From CALXOD01 sp964402715 (GTDB lineage: Bacteria; Verrucomicrobiota; Lentisphaeria; Victivallales; Victivallaceae): a DNA stretch of 64,000 bases. Within the stretch, counting starts at the first letter, position 1; each line of letters starts with the position of its first letter. Under the pieces are notes generated by a model, which was not told the origin of the DNA, did not search any database, and was given only the letters and a program-made list of their open reading frames with translations. Position numbers and translations under genes: made by a program. This document shows positions 1 through 7,530 of the stretch, in pieces. The stretch lies in NCBI GenBank assembly GCA_964402715.1, contig CAYODJ010000001.1, forward strand, positions 119,235-183,234. The letters are read 5' to 3'.

Positions 1-90
1 CCGTCCCCCGGACGCGTAGGCGTACAGCGTCAGCCTGATGTACTCGGGCGACTTCAGCAGCGGCAGACTGCATTTCACGACCTCATCCAT
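1..90 (-). CDS. Partial hypothetical protein, N-terminal 30 residues
   Basis: Only the first 30 codons lie in the window and the gene runs off the left edge. It begins MDEVVKCSLPLLKSPEYIRL. Its ATG at 90 lies 8 bases inside the 3' end of the upstream gene in the +1 frame relative to it, so the two are probably translationally coupled. It follows a run of neck and tail genes, so a tail-associated role is likely, but no family is recognisable from so short a piece. Tail genes in this position are sometimes joined by programmed frameshifting. Here an ordinary start codon is available, so plain coupling is the simpler reading. Confidence 0.5.
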   Translation of the reverse strand, partial: MDEVVKCSLPLLKSPEYIRLTLYAYASGGR

Positions 91-676
91 TCTGTTCCAG
101 CACCTGATTCATCATGTGGATGATGCAGTTGATTATCGCGGGAAAGAAGCCTCTGAAGACGTCGTAGCTCTCGTCGCTGAGCACCCCGTCCACGTGCAGC
201 AGTCTGAACTTCGCGTCATATTCCTCGAACGACCACGCCTTGATCAGGTTGCGGATCTTCAGCTCGTTGAACCGGTTCTGATTGAGCGTGAAGCTGCGCG
301 TCTGTCCCTGGTATTCCATGGAACGGTTCTGCCACGAAAGCTCCTCGTCGTATTTCCACATGCGGAACTTCACCCAGTGCCGCTCCAGATCGGGATCCCT
401 CAGATAGGCGTCCTCGGCGTAGACGCGGACTCTGCCGTCGGCGAATCCCAGGCAGAATCGGACGGTGAACTCGCTCTGAGGAGTGACCTCGTACTTGGAG
501 AAGGACACCGCGTGCGCCTCCGCGTCGGCCGCCGGCGCTTCGTCCGCAGACTGCGGCTTCGGCCGATCCTCAGGCTCCTTCGGTACGAAGACGCCGTTGT
601 TGCCCTTTCGACCGACGACCTCGCCGCTTTCCGCGTCCAGAAGTTCGCCGTTGTCGCCGTATGTTACTTTCCTCAT
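83..676 (-). CDS. Hypothetical phage tail-region protein
   Basis: A 197-residue protein without signal peptide or membrane segment. Residues about 30-55 are rich in Pro, Ala, Asp and Glu and look like a linker. The second half is more ordered, with many aromatic residues and a helical C-terminus ending in MMNQVLEQNG. It starts 4 bases inside the 3' end of the preceding gene (stop at 673) and overlaps the next gene by 8 bases, so it belongs to one tail transcript. Position after two tube-like proteins would suit a tail assembly chaperone, whose genes usually come just before the tape measure. No sequence motif proves this, and the tape measure would lie beyond the window. Confidence 0.7.
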   Translation of the reverse strand: MRKVTYGDNGELLDAESGEVVGRKGNNGVFVPKEPEDRPKPQSADEAPAADAEAHAVSFSKYEVTPQSEFTVRFCLGFADGRVRVYAEDAYLRDPDLERHWVKFRMWKYDEELSWQNRSMEYQGQTRSFTLNQNRFNELKIRNLIKAWSFEEYDAKFRLLHVDGVLSDESYDVFRGFFPAIINCIIHMMNQVLEQNG

Positions 677-1578
677 TGCGTCAGGATTCCGTGTATGTCG
701 TAATTCGCCGTGTATTCGAGGTACGATCCGCCGAAAGCCGGCGTGATTTCGGCGACGTTCGCTCCGGTGACGGTGAATACCGGCAGATTCCGTATGCCGA
801 ACGAGAGCTCCTCCGACGGGAAGAGACCGCGCGTGTTCATGAACGTGCCGTCGCTGTCGCCGGAGAAGTCGATGGCGTACGGCTCATATATCAGTCTGGA
901 CATCGAGCAGGACATCTCCGGCAGTCCGAAGAGCACGTGCGTCGATATCGGCGCGACGCCGGCGCCGCTGCCCACGCATCCGTATTTCGGAGTCAGATTC
1001 TGCGTGAAGCTGAACGAGAAGCCGGTGACGTCCGACACCTCGGTCTTGCCGTCGGTTACGCGCCATTCGTAGTAGGCGACGGGATCGGCGACGGGCGGCT
1101 CGGTCCGGTTCAGAGCGTGCGCGTTCCTCTTTCCCCACGCATAAGACACGCCGTCGGTGCGCACGAAGAACGTCATGCTGACTTCCAGTATGGTGTTCGT
1201 GGCGACGGAGAACGAAAACGAGTTCAGATAGCATTCCGCGAAGCGCCAGCGGATGTCCGAGTCCTGATCGTACAGCCCGACGGTGAACTTCCTGTTCCTC
1301 TCCGTTCTGAGCGTGTCGAAAATCGCTTTCAGCAGATCCGCCTCCGGTTCGAAGCTGATCGACAGATCGACCGACGGCACGTCCTGACAGTACGCGCCCC
1401 TATGCTGTTCGACGGCGTTGACGCCGGCGGCGAAACGCCATGCCGCGCCGGACACGATCTTGTTCTTATGAAACGCCGCGGAGAAGCCTGTCAGCGATAT
1501 TTTCCGCGCCGCGCCGTCGCCGATGGCGATCTCCGCGTACGGCGTGAAGCTGCCGCTGACCATGACTGTCTCCGACAT
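673..1578 (-). CDS. Putative tail structural protein
   Basis: A 301-residue protein. The ATG at 1578 is preferred over an upstream in-frame start at 1608 because a strong GGAGGAA ribosome site sits three bases before it (1581-1587). It is rich in Ser, Thr, Phe and beta-prone stretches, starts MSETVMVSGSFTPYAE and has no signal peptide. The beta-rich make-up, size and place just after another beta-rich tail protein suggest a tube, sheath-associated or tail-completion subunit. The family is not recognised. It overlaps the next gene by 4 bases. Confidence 0.75.
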   Translation of the reverse strand: MSETVMVSGSFTPYAEIAIGDGAARKISLTGFSAAFHKNKIVSGAAWRFAAGVNAVEQHRGAYCQDVPSVDLSISFEPEADLLKAIFDTLRTERNRKFTVGLYDQDSDIRWRFAECYLNSFSFSVATNTILEVSMTFFVRTDGVSYAWGKRNAHALNRTEPPVADPVAYYEWRVTDGKTEVSDVTGFSFSFTQNLTPKYGCVGSGAGVAPISTHVLFGLPEMSCSMSRLIYEPYAIDFSGDSDGTFMNTRGLFPSEELSFGIRNLPVFTVTGANVAEITPAFGGSYLEYTANYDIHGILTQ

Positions 1579-1641
1579 GATTCCTCCGTATGGAAAAGGC
1601 GGGAACATGAGATTCCCGCCGCGCTTCAGACGCCGGCGGCG

Positions 1642-2616
1642 TCATTTCTTGTCTTCGTTCATGCTGTACCGAGTGATGCTCTGGAGCGAAAGCGGCGGTC
1701 TCTTGCCGTCGCCGATGGCGGTGAAGGAGAAGTCCGCCGTGATGTAGCTGCTTCCGTTCTGAACTGCGGTGCTGCCGGAGGAGCGCACGATTTTCGGCAG
1801 CAGTATCCTGTGCCGCGTGTGCGGCTCCGCCGGGGACTTCACTTCGAACATCAGCGCCTTCTGGCTGTGATAGGAGTTCGGATCGAATTCGCTCTGCAGC
1901 TTGAATACGGTGTAGCTGCCCTCGGCGGACATGGAGCCCAGGATGATGTAGTCCGGAGCCAGCGGCGCCGGAAACTCGTTCGTGTCGCGGTACGCGGTGC
2001 CCTGTCCGCACGTCTTCAGGAACTCCACCTGCGAACTGTAGCTTGCCGACCAGTTTATGACGTCGGGAATCTTGGTCTTGCCATCCGCGTCGCTGTAGAC
2101 TTCCATTGCCCAGTACGGATAGAGTCCGTTGTAGGCCATCGGCAGCGCGCCTGCGGACGCGCCCAGCTCGGAATTGCCGGAAGTGCCCGCGACGATCTTG
2201 TTGTTCTCTCCGTCGATGTAGCTGGACCAGTTCATGTCCGCAGTGAGCACCGCGTCCTGCGACGCGCTGAACGACAGCGAAGTGCACCATCCGTTGCCCG
2301 TGAAGCCGTGTTCGCCGTTGGGCAGTATCTCGATCTTCGTGCCGGAGGGATTGCCGCGGTTGGTGAACGCGAAGGTCTTCACCGCTTCGAAACCGTCTCC
2401 GGCGGTCATCTCGCATGCGATGCTTCCCTCTATCTGCAGATAGTTGTCGGCATACGCCACCTGATCGGAGGCGTTCTGATAGCCGGCGCCCCAGACGCCG
2501 GTGGAGAAGATCGGGTTGTGGGACAGGTTGATGTTGCCGCCAGTCGCGAGAAGTATGACCGTATTGAGCTTGACTATGCCCCTGTACCCGACGTCGCCGG
2601 AAAAAGTGGTAGACAT
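1642..2616 (-). CDS. Putative tail tube or major tail-like protein
   Basis: A 324-residue, beta-rich protein with many Gly, Ser, Asn and Thr residues, starting MSTTFSGDVGYRGIVKLNTV. An AGGGAGAA ribosome site precedes the ATG. A late-type promoter box lies at 2671-2684, so this gene probably begins a transcript of its own together with 1578 and 676. Strong separate expression and beta-rich composition fit an abundant tail tube protein. This is inference from position and composition, because I see no diagnostic motif. Confidence 0.75.
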   Translation of the reverse strand: MSTTFSGDVGYRGIVKLNTVILLATGGNINLSHNPIFSTGVWGAGYQNASDQVAYADNYLQIEGSIACEMTAGDGFEAVKTFAFTNRGNPSGTKIEILPNGEHGFTGNGWCTSLSFSASQDAVLTADMNWSSYIDGENNKIVAGTSGNSELGASAGALPMAYNGLYPYWAMEVYSDADGKTKIPDVINWSASYSSQVEFLKTCGQGTAYRDTNEFPAPLAPDYIILGSMSAEGSYTVFKLQSEFDPNSYHSQKALMFEVKSPAEPHTRHRILLPKIVRSSGSTAVQNGSSYITADFSFTAIGDGKRPPLSLQSITRYSMNEDKK

Positions 2617-2690
2617 GGTATTCTCCCTGTTGTATGGTTATGCCAGAGTTTGAAAATCCCCTGCATTTAAGGCGATTATAAGTCTTGCGG

Positions 2691-2906
2691 TCAAAGTTTT
2701 TCTCTTTTCCTGTAGGCGGCCAGAGCGGTTCTCAGCGATTTCAGGGCGTTTTCAATCTGTCCGAGCTGATATGTCAGCGACGGTTCGTCCGCATACCGCG
2801 CCACCGTTCTGCCCGACCTGAAGACGTTCTTTATCTTCATGTAGCGCGTCACTGCGGAGCGTAGCGTCTCGGTCACATGGAGATTCTGCCAGTCTCTTCT
2901 ATCCAT
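2691..2906 (-). CDS. Small hypothetical basic protein
   Basis: A 71-residue, Arg/Lys-rich, probably all-helical protein starting MDRRDWQNLHV. It overlaps the 3' end of the upstream 68-residue gene by 8 bases, so the two are probably co-translated. Neither has a recognisable domain. Their position in the neck/tail run suggests small virion or assembly proteins. Confidence 0.6.
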   Translation of the reverse strand: MDRRDWQNLHVTETLRSAVTRYMKIKNVFRSGRTVARYADEPSLTYQLGQIENALKSLRTALAAYRKREKL

Positions 2907-3105
2907 GCTGAAGTTCCTCCTGAATGACGCGCAGCGAATGCAGCGCCGCGTCGAGCGCGTCCGTCATGCTGTCGAGATCCGTCCGGTGGAAGTCCGGATG
3001 CAGGTTGAAATCGAAGTTCAGCTTCATCAGGCGGTCCGAGCGGATGATCGTGTCCAGCTCCCTGCGGAACACGGGCCATTCCCTCAAAATTCTGTTGATG
3101 TTCAT
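2899..3105 (-). CDS. Small hypothetical protein in the neck/tail run
   Basis: A 68-residue helical protein starting MNINRILREWPVF. The ATG at 3105 follows a GGAGA ribosome site. The same frame stays open far upstream, but that stretch is antisense-like Arg/Asp/His-rich shadow sequence overlapping the 3126-3686 gene, so the short form is chosen. It overlaps the downstream 71-residue gene by 8 bases. Function unknown. Confidence 0.6.
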   Translation of the reverse strand: MNINRILREWPVFRRELDTIIRSDRLMKLNFDFNLHPDFHRTDLDSMTDALDAALHSLRVIQEELQHG

Positions 3106-3125
3106 TCTCCGCGTCCTCTGTATGT

Positions 3126-3686
3126 TCAGTTCTCGGGTATGTGATCCTTCTTCCAGTCGACCTTCGCCGGTCCGAGCAGCGCTCCGGGATGCGGGAAGCT
3201 CTCCAGCACGCGGCAGTTCATCTGCCAGCGCGCCACGCGTATCACGAAATCCCGCGCCGCGCTGTATTCCACGCTCCGTATGTCGGAATACTGGCACAGC
3301 ACGGGGGCGTCGCTCATGTCCTGATGCTCGTTCGGCACCGGCCATGTCATGTTGACCGGGAAGTTGTATATCTGGATTATCTTCCGGGTCAGTTCGCTTA
3401 TGTATTCCGCCCCGAGCTCGACGGACGTGCCGCAGCTGACGGTCAGCGTGCAGTCGATGGTGTACTCCCCGGTCATCGCGCTCAGATGCGTCCATTCCAT
3501 CGATCCGGAGACCGGCTCCATCTCCAGCGACGGAAACTGCGACAGCGGCAGCGTCTTCCGCATCCCCTTGAAGAGATGCAGCGACGCGCCGCTCTGATAG
3601 GAGCGTATCAGCGTGTTGATCTCGTCGGCGTTCGCCTTGAGAATCAGTATCAGTCCCTCTATCAGGTTTGACGGCGATGTGATCAT
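3126..3686 (-). CDS. Putative neck/tail-terminator-like protein
   Basis: A 186-residue mixed alpha/beta protein starting MITSPSNLIEGLILIL, with an amphipathic N-terminal helix followed by strands. Size, order (directly after two connector-like genes and before the tail proteins) and the helix-then-strand pattern resemble small tail-terminator or tail-completion proteins. No family signature is certain. The ribosome site is weak (CGGGAA). The gene ends 20 bases before the next small gene. Confidence 0.65.
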   Translation of the reverse strand: MITSPSNLIEGLILILKANADEINTLIRSYQSGASLHLFKGMRKTLPLSQFPSLEMEPVSGSMEWTHLSAMTGEYTIDCTLTVSCGTSVELGAEYISELTRKIIQIYNFPVNMTWPVPNEHQDMSDAPVLCQYSDIRSVEYSAARDFVIRVARWQMNCRVLESFPHPGALLGPAKVDWKKDHIPEN

Positions 3687-3724
3687 ATTCCCGTTTCACC
3701 GCTTTCCCGGGCTTCTCCGCATGG

Positions 3725-4456
3725 CTACAGGAAATATTCCGCAGTCTTGGACGGCGCCAGATTCGGCGGCATCGTCGGCAGCGGGTTCTTGCGTCTCTGT
3801 CCGGGTATTCTCATGCTGAAATCGGTGATCTGCTGCATCTCCTTCTTCGCGTCGTCGACGAAAGCGCGCGCCTGCTCGTTCATGTTCGGCTCGAGATTCT
3901 GGAACTCCGACTGCATAAGCAGCCCGGAGGTCCACTGGATCGCCAGCAGACGCAGCTTGCCCGGAAAGACTCTCCGCACCGAGCCGTCGTTCTGCACCTG
4001 ATTGTAGGCGGCTATGGGCGTGAAGTAGAATTCGGACAGATATCCGTCGATCGCGTCGTCGACAAGACGCTGGTATTTCTCCACGGCGGCGGGCTTCAGA
4101 GTGGAGAGCCTGTCCTCGGAGATGTTCAGCGACCGGCAGAACATGCGGATGTTCTCCGGCGATCCGGAATAGTATCTGCGACCGCCTCCGTCGTCATCGT
4201 CGTCCTGCACGGAGTCCAGCGTGAACATGCGGCATTCGAACATCTCGCCGTCCTCCGGGGGCGCGGGAAAGGAAATCCTCAGTTCGTTCTCATCCAGCTG
4301 CATGGGGAACAGAACTGGCCTCCTCTCCGCGTCAAGAAGCTGCGCGGAATAGTCCGCGCCCAGACTGTGGCGGATCGTCAGAATGCGGTCGTCCCATGTG
4401 TACCGGCGATCTGCTCCGCCGGCGTCCCGACTGCCGATACGTACCGTGTCATACAT
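3725..4456 (-). CDS. Putative head-tail connector/adaptor (DUF1320 or Mu gp36-like region)
   Basis: A 243-residue protein. The first 100 residues are beta-rich and include an Asp run (DDDDDGGG). Residues about 125-215 form a helical stretch with the pattern VDDAIDGYLSEFYFTP, then a helix containing LLAIQWTSGLL and a closing helix with FVDDAKKEMQQI. That arrangement resembles Mu gp36/DUF1320-type connector proteins, which join portal and tail. The assignment rests on pattern and position between the 4463 structural gene and the tail run, and I rate it tentative. Confidence 0.65.
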   Translation of the reverse strand: MYDTVRIGSRDAGGADRRYTWDDRILTIRHSLGADYSAQLLDAERRPVLFPMQLDENELRISFPAPPEDGEMFECRMFTLDSVQDDDDDGGGRRYYSGSPENIRMFCRSLNISEDRLSTLKPAAVEKYQRLVDDAIDGYLSEFYFTPIAAYNQVQNDGSVRRVFPGKLRLLAIQWTSGLLMQSEFQNLEPNMNEQARAFVDDAKKEMQQITDFSMRIPGQRRKNPLPTMPPNLAPSKTAEYFL

Positions 4457-4462
4457 GATGGT

Positions 4463-5260
4463 TCATCTCCTCGGCAGATCGCCGACAAGGCGGTTGAATC
4501 TGGCGCCTCTCAGCGGACCGTAGCTGATGCTGCCGTTGCGGTAGCGGGCGGTGGAGCCGACGAGAAGCGCTTCGTAGTAATGCTCCGTGGGCTTCGCGAG
4601 AAGATTGGGCGCGCGCATTTTCGGGTTGTTGATCGACATGTACGCGCGTTCCTCGGCGTTGCGCTTGACGGTCTCCAGCTGGGAGACGATGCTGTCTCCG
4701 CCGTCGTAGAAGCCGTTCTGAGAAATCGCGAAGATCAGTCTTCCTTTCCACAGATCATATTCCAGTATCAGTTTCTCCATGCACATCGACACCACCAGAT
4801 CCGCCACGATGCCGAGATACGAGTCCGGCAGCGTTTCGACGGTATGGTTAAGTACGGCTCCGTTTCCCGCCGTATTGGTGACGATCACCGCTCTGCGTAT
4901 GAAGCCCTCCAGCACCGGCTGCGGGAAGTAGTTGAAGCAGTACGTCGCCTGCACCGTGTCGCCGGGCGTCAGATCGAAGTCAAGACTGATTTTGCCCATT
5001 TCGTGGTCGATGCGGAACAGCTTTTCCGAAAGCATCTTCCTGCCTCCGTTGAGATAGACCTCCGCAGGGTAGGCGGGGTTCCAGTTGGAATATGTGAAGC
5101 GCAGCAGACGCTCGTCGAGGATCGTCCCCGTTTCGTAGTTTATGATGATCTGCTCGAATTCCATGATCGTCGGGAACAGCATGACGTTGATCAGCGTGTC
5201 GATCCTGTCGTTGCCCGTTGCAATCTTCGGTATGTAGGTTCCGGGAATCGTTTCCATCAC
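4463..5260 (-). CDS. Putative virion neck structural protein
   Basis: A 265-residue protein. Two starts compete: GTG at 5260, 7 bases after an AGGAG site, and ATG at 5257, 10 bases after it; the mature protein is almost the same. The middle holds beta-rich segments (ATYCFNYFPQP) and the end contains NNPKMRAPNLLAKP. A late-type promoter box lies at 5283-5294. It is the first gene of the neck/tail transcript and only 6 bases from the next gene. Function is inferred from location. Confidence 0.7.
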   Translation of the reverse strand: MMETIPGTYIPKIATGNDRIDTLINVMLFPTIMEFEQIIINYETGTILDERLLRFTYSNWNPAYPAEVYLNGGRKMLSEKLFRIDHEMGKISLDFDLTPGDTVQATYCFNYFPQPVLEGFIRRAVIVTNTAGNGAVLNHTVETLPDSYLGIVADLVVSMCMEKLILEYDLWKGRLIFAISQNGFYDGGDSIVSQLETVKRNAEERAYMSINNPKMRAPNLLAKPTEHYYEALLVGSTARYRNGSISYGPLRGARFNRLVGDLPRR

Positions 5261-5282
5261 AGGGTATCTCCTTTAAGTTGGG

Positions 5283-5294
5283 AGGAAAATAAAG
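5283..5294 (-). promoter_or_regulatory. Late-type promoter box before the neck/tail run
   Basis: Read on the minus strand this is CTTTATTTTCCT, 23 bases upstream of the GTG at 5260. It is one of four near-identical copies (see 22793, 31221 and 61219) and matches the consensus TTATWWTYCC. Confidence 0.6.
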
Positions 5295-5385
5295 ACTTTT
5301 TCCCGCCCGCTGAATCGGTCGTGCGCGTTGTAACCGCTTTCGGGACGGGCCGACTTTCCTGTTTTTTTCGCGGAAAAATTCGCGC

Positions 5386-5398
5386 GCTTCATATATAG
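5386..5398 (+). promoter_or_regulatory. Early-type promoter box GCTTCATATATAG
   Basis: A full match to the recurrent box, preceded by GAAAAATTCGCGC and followed by ACGGAAAGG. It lies about 150 bases before the start of the first plus-strand gene of this island, leaving a long leader. Confidence 0.65.
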
Positions 5399-5545
5399 AC
5401 GGAAAGGTTGAGAGGAACGATCAGGAAAACGCTGTGCATCCCGGAGCGGGGCTTCCGCCGCGGACGGCGCAGGCGCAGAGGATTTCGTGAATTTCCTAAC
5501 GGGCATAGCCCGAGGATTTTCAATATTACGGAGGAGCATGCGGGA

Positions 5546-6115
5546 ATGGCGGATACGACGGGTCGGCTGGACAGAATTGCATGGAACATCGTGAAAAGCA
5601 TGCACGCGCGGAAGAAGGCTTCGGTGATTCACGTTCCGACTGAAGACGGAGTCGAGGCAGTGGAGATTCGTAATGTAAGAATCATCATCGAGAAGATACC
5701 GCCGAAAATCAAATCGAAAATTTTTGCGGGAAGAACGACAAGAACTTCCGGCATATACGATTTCAGAAACAAGAAACCTTTCTATCCGAAGCAGGAGCTG
5801 ATTCGGCTGCTTTCTGAAAAACCGGCCAGAATCAAGTTTGACGACAGAATTGACAATCTTGCCGATCCTGAAAAGCAGGGGATGGGAATTTCCAGAGAAC
5901 AAGCAGCAGAAATCATCAAAGAACTTGATCCAAGGCATATTTTCAAAGGCGGGAATTTTCGAGAAACCTTGACAAGAATGAATCCTCCTGTCGATGTATA
6001 TTCCAAATATTTTCAGACGGAAGAAGGCGGGGAGATCGAGTTGTACATAAAATTCTATATTGCCGATCACACTCTGGTTGTCGTGGTAAGTTTCCATGAG
6101 AGCATTCAGATATGA
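5546..6115 (+). CDS. Hypothetical early protein
   Basis: A 189-residue protein starting MADTTGRLDRIAWNIVKSM. The frame is open further upstream, but that stretch is Arg-rich and lacks a good ribosome site, whereas GGAGGAG lies about 9 bases before this ATG. The protein is Lys/Ile-rich with alternating strands and helices and ends in a beta-strand stretch (TLVVVVSFHE). No family recognised. It is the first gene of a three-gene early island, and its TGA overlaps the ATG of the next gene (ATGA), so it is coupled to the zinc-ribbon pair. Confidence 0.7.
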   Translation: MADTTGRLDRIAWNIVKSMHARKKASVIHVPTEDGVEAVEIRNVRIIIEKIPPKIKSKIFAGRTTRTSGIYDFRNKKPFYPKQELIRLLSEKPARIKFDDRIDNLADPEKQGMGISREQAAEIIKELDPRHIFKGGNFRETLTRMNPPVDVYSKYFQTEEGGEIELYIKFYIADHTLVVVVSFHESIQI

Positions 6116-6579
6116 GAAAGCGTCTTGTCAAGAAGAGAGCCGACTGGCGCTACGACTGCAAGCGGCCGATGAAAATCGGCCGCGTTCTGAAAAGATGCAG
6201 TCCGTACATCGGCGCTTATGAAGTCAGAGGAAGACTGCCTTACTGTCCGCTATGCAAGTCGTGTTTCATCAGCTATACTCTGGGCATCAGAGAAGAGGAA
6301 GTCCAGATGCGCAGAGCCTCCGAGCTTCTCTTGAAGAACTATCCTCCCGGCAGATACGAATATCTCTCCGAAGAGGAGGTTTTCAGGCGCGAGAGGAAAA
6401 GGAAATATGACCACATCTACGATGATGACGAATCATTATTGAAATATCTTCGGTACGTCATCTTCAACATCATCTTGGAAGACAGGCGGATCTACTTGAA
6501 AAAATCTTTCGATCTCCATCAGCATAACAGGACGGGATGGTTCGACATCACGAAACCGGAAGAGGAAACGGGAAAGTGA
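6112..6579 (+). CDS. Zinc-ribbon-like early protein, copy 1
   Basis: A 155-residue basic protein with a probable zinc-binding core. Cysteines lie in RYDCKRPMK, at KRCSPY and in the cluster CPLCKSCF, followed by a long helical, charged half. It is coupled to the gene before it by ATGA and to its own duplicate by GTGA. DNA in the central part (about 6196-6367) is identical to copy 2, 464 bases downstream, which equals the distance between the two start codons. Compared with copy 2 (DWCRRC) this copy has lost the first cysteine (DWRYDC), so one zinc site may be altered. A nucleic-acid-binding or host take-over role is plausible but unproven. Confidence 0.75.
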   Translation: MRKRLVKKRADWRYDCKRPMKIGRVLKRCSPYIGAYEVRGRLPYCPLCKSCFISYTLGIREEEVQMRRASELLLKNYPPGRYEYLSEEEVFRRERKRKYDHIYDDDESLLKYLRYVIFNIILEDRRIYLKKSFDLHQHNRTGWFDITKPEEETGK

Positions 6580-7040
6580 GAAAGCGTCTCATGAAAAAAG
6601 TCGGCGACTGGTGCCGCAGATGCAGACGTCCCATGAAAATCAGCCGGGTATGGAAAAGATGCAGTCCGTACATCGGCGCTTATGAAGTCAGAGGAAGACT
6701 GCCTTACTGTCCGCTATGCAAGTCGTGTTTCATCAGCTATACTCTGGGCATCAGAGAAGAGGAAGTCCAGATGCGCAGAGCCTCCGAGCTTCTCTTGAAG
6801 AACTATCCTCCCGGCAGATACGAATATCTCTCTGAGGAAGAGGTTGTTCAACATGAAAAAAAGAAGAGATACGATCCGGTTTTCGACGGCAAGGAAAAGC
6901 TTTTCTTGGGACATATTCGTCTCTTCATCTTCAACATCATCTTGGAAGACAGACGGATATATCTGAAGAAGTCGTTTGATATCTACCAGCATAACAGGAC
7001 GGGATGGTTCGACATCACGAAGCCGGAGGAGGAGAGCTGA
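6576..7040 (+). CDS. Zinc-ribbon-like early protein, copy 2
   Basis: A 154-residue paralogue of the preceding gene. The GTG at 6576 is chosen because it overlaps the upstream TGA in the same way as copy 1 overlaps its own neighbour, and because the aligned proteins then begin at the same residue (VRKRLMKKV against MRKRLVKKR). Cysteine pairs are WCRRC and CPLCKSC. The ends are related (NIILEDRRIYLKKSFD, HNRTGWFDITKPEE). The middle differs (VVQHEKKKRYDPVFDG), so the copies have begun to diverge outside the identical core. It ends five bases before the stop codon of nrdG on the other strand. Confidence 0.75.
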   Translation: MRKRLMKKVGDWCRRCRRPMKISRVWKRCSPYIGAYEVRGRLPYCPLCKSCFISYTLGIREEEVQMRRASELLLKNYPPGRYEYLSEEEVVQHEKKKRYDPVFDGKEKLFLGHIRLFIFNIILEDRRIYLKKSFDIYQHNRTGWFDITKPEEES

Positions 7041-7044
7041 CGAT

Positions 7045-7515
7045 TCACAGTCTCCGTCCGAACTGCTCCGCGTTGGAAAGCTCCACGCCGAGGACTTCGT
7101 CGAAATGCGGTGTTCCGCCGGATCTGTATCTTCCGAACTTCATGACGACATTCCCGGCCGGCCGCAGCTTCTCTATCTGACCGGGAATTTCCTCCGGATA
7201 GTATCCGGTGTAGATGACCGCATCGTCCTGACAGCGCTTGCGGAACTTGCAGATGAATCCGTACACCTCGTCGAACTGAAGCATCGGCTCGAGCCCGCCG
7301 AAGACCACGGCTTTCGTGAGAGGATTTTCCAGGTATTCTCCGATAAGCCTGTCGTCGTCCACGGCGACGTCGGGGTATCTTGAGATATCCATGTTCTGAC
7401 ACACGGCGTCGGGACAGTCGCTGTGGCATTTCCAGTCGCAGCGGCATGTTCCGATGAACATGCAGGGGACTCTGTAGTTCACGAAATCCTCGAAGATGAC
7501 TTCCTTGACAAGCAT
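7045..7515 (-). CDS. nrdG: Anaerobic ribonucleotide reductase activating protein
   Basis: A 156-residue radical-SAM-type activase that installs the glycyl radical on NrdD under anaerobic conditions. Evidence is its place 15 bases after nrdD, its length, and the stretches FGGLEPMLQFDEV and YTGYYPEEIP, which resemble those of NrdG-type enzymes. The cysteine-rich segment GTCRCDWKCHSDC (Cys24, 26, 30, 34, with Cys39 following) is where the 4Fe-4S cluster should bind, but it lacks the usual CX3CX2C spacing. Some clostridial and phage activases have a similar divergent pattern. It is the last gene of the glutaredoxin-nrdD-nrdG run. Confidence 0.88.
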   Translation of the reverse strand: MLVKEVIFEDFVNYRVPCMFIGTCRCDWKCHSDCPDAVCQNMDISRYPDVAVDDDRLIGEYLENPLTKAVVFGGLEPMLQFDEVYGFICKFRKRCQDDAVIYTGYYPEEIPGQIEKLRPAGNVVMKFGRYRSGGTPHFDEVLGVELSNAEQFGRRL

Positions 7516-7530
7516 TTCCGGGACTCCCGC

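Noticed and set aside
661..2670. A 669-codon open frame on the plus strand
   Set aside because: It runs antisense to two tail genes with good ribosome sites, and its product is Arg/Val/His-rich shadow sequence.
2899..3699. A 266-codon minus-strand frame
   Set aside because: Only its last 68 codons are protein-like with a ribosome site. The rest overlaps the 3126 gene in another frame.
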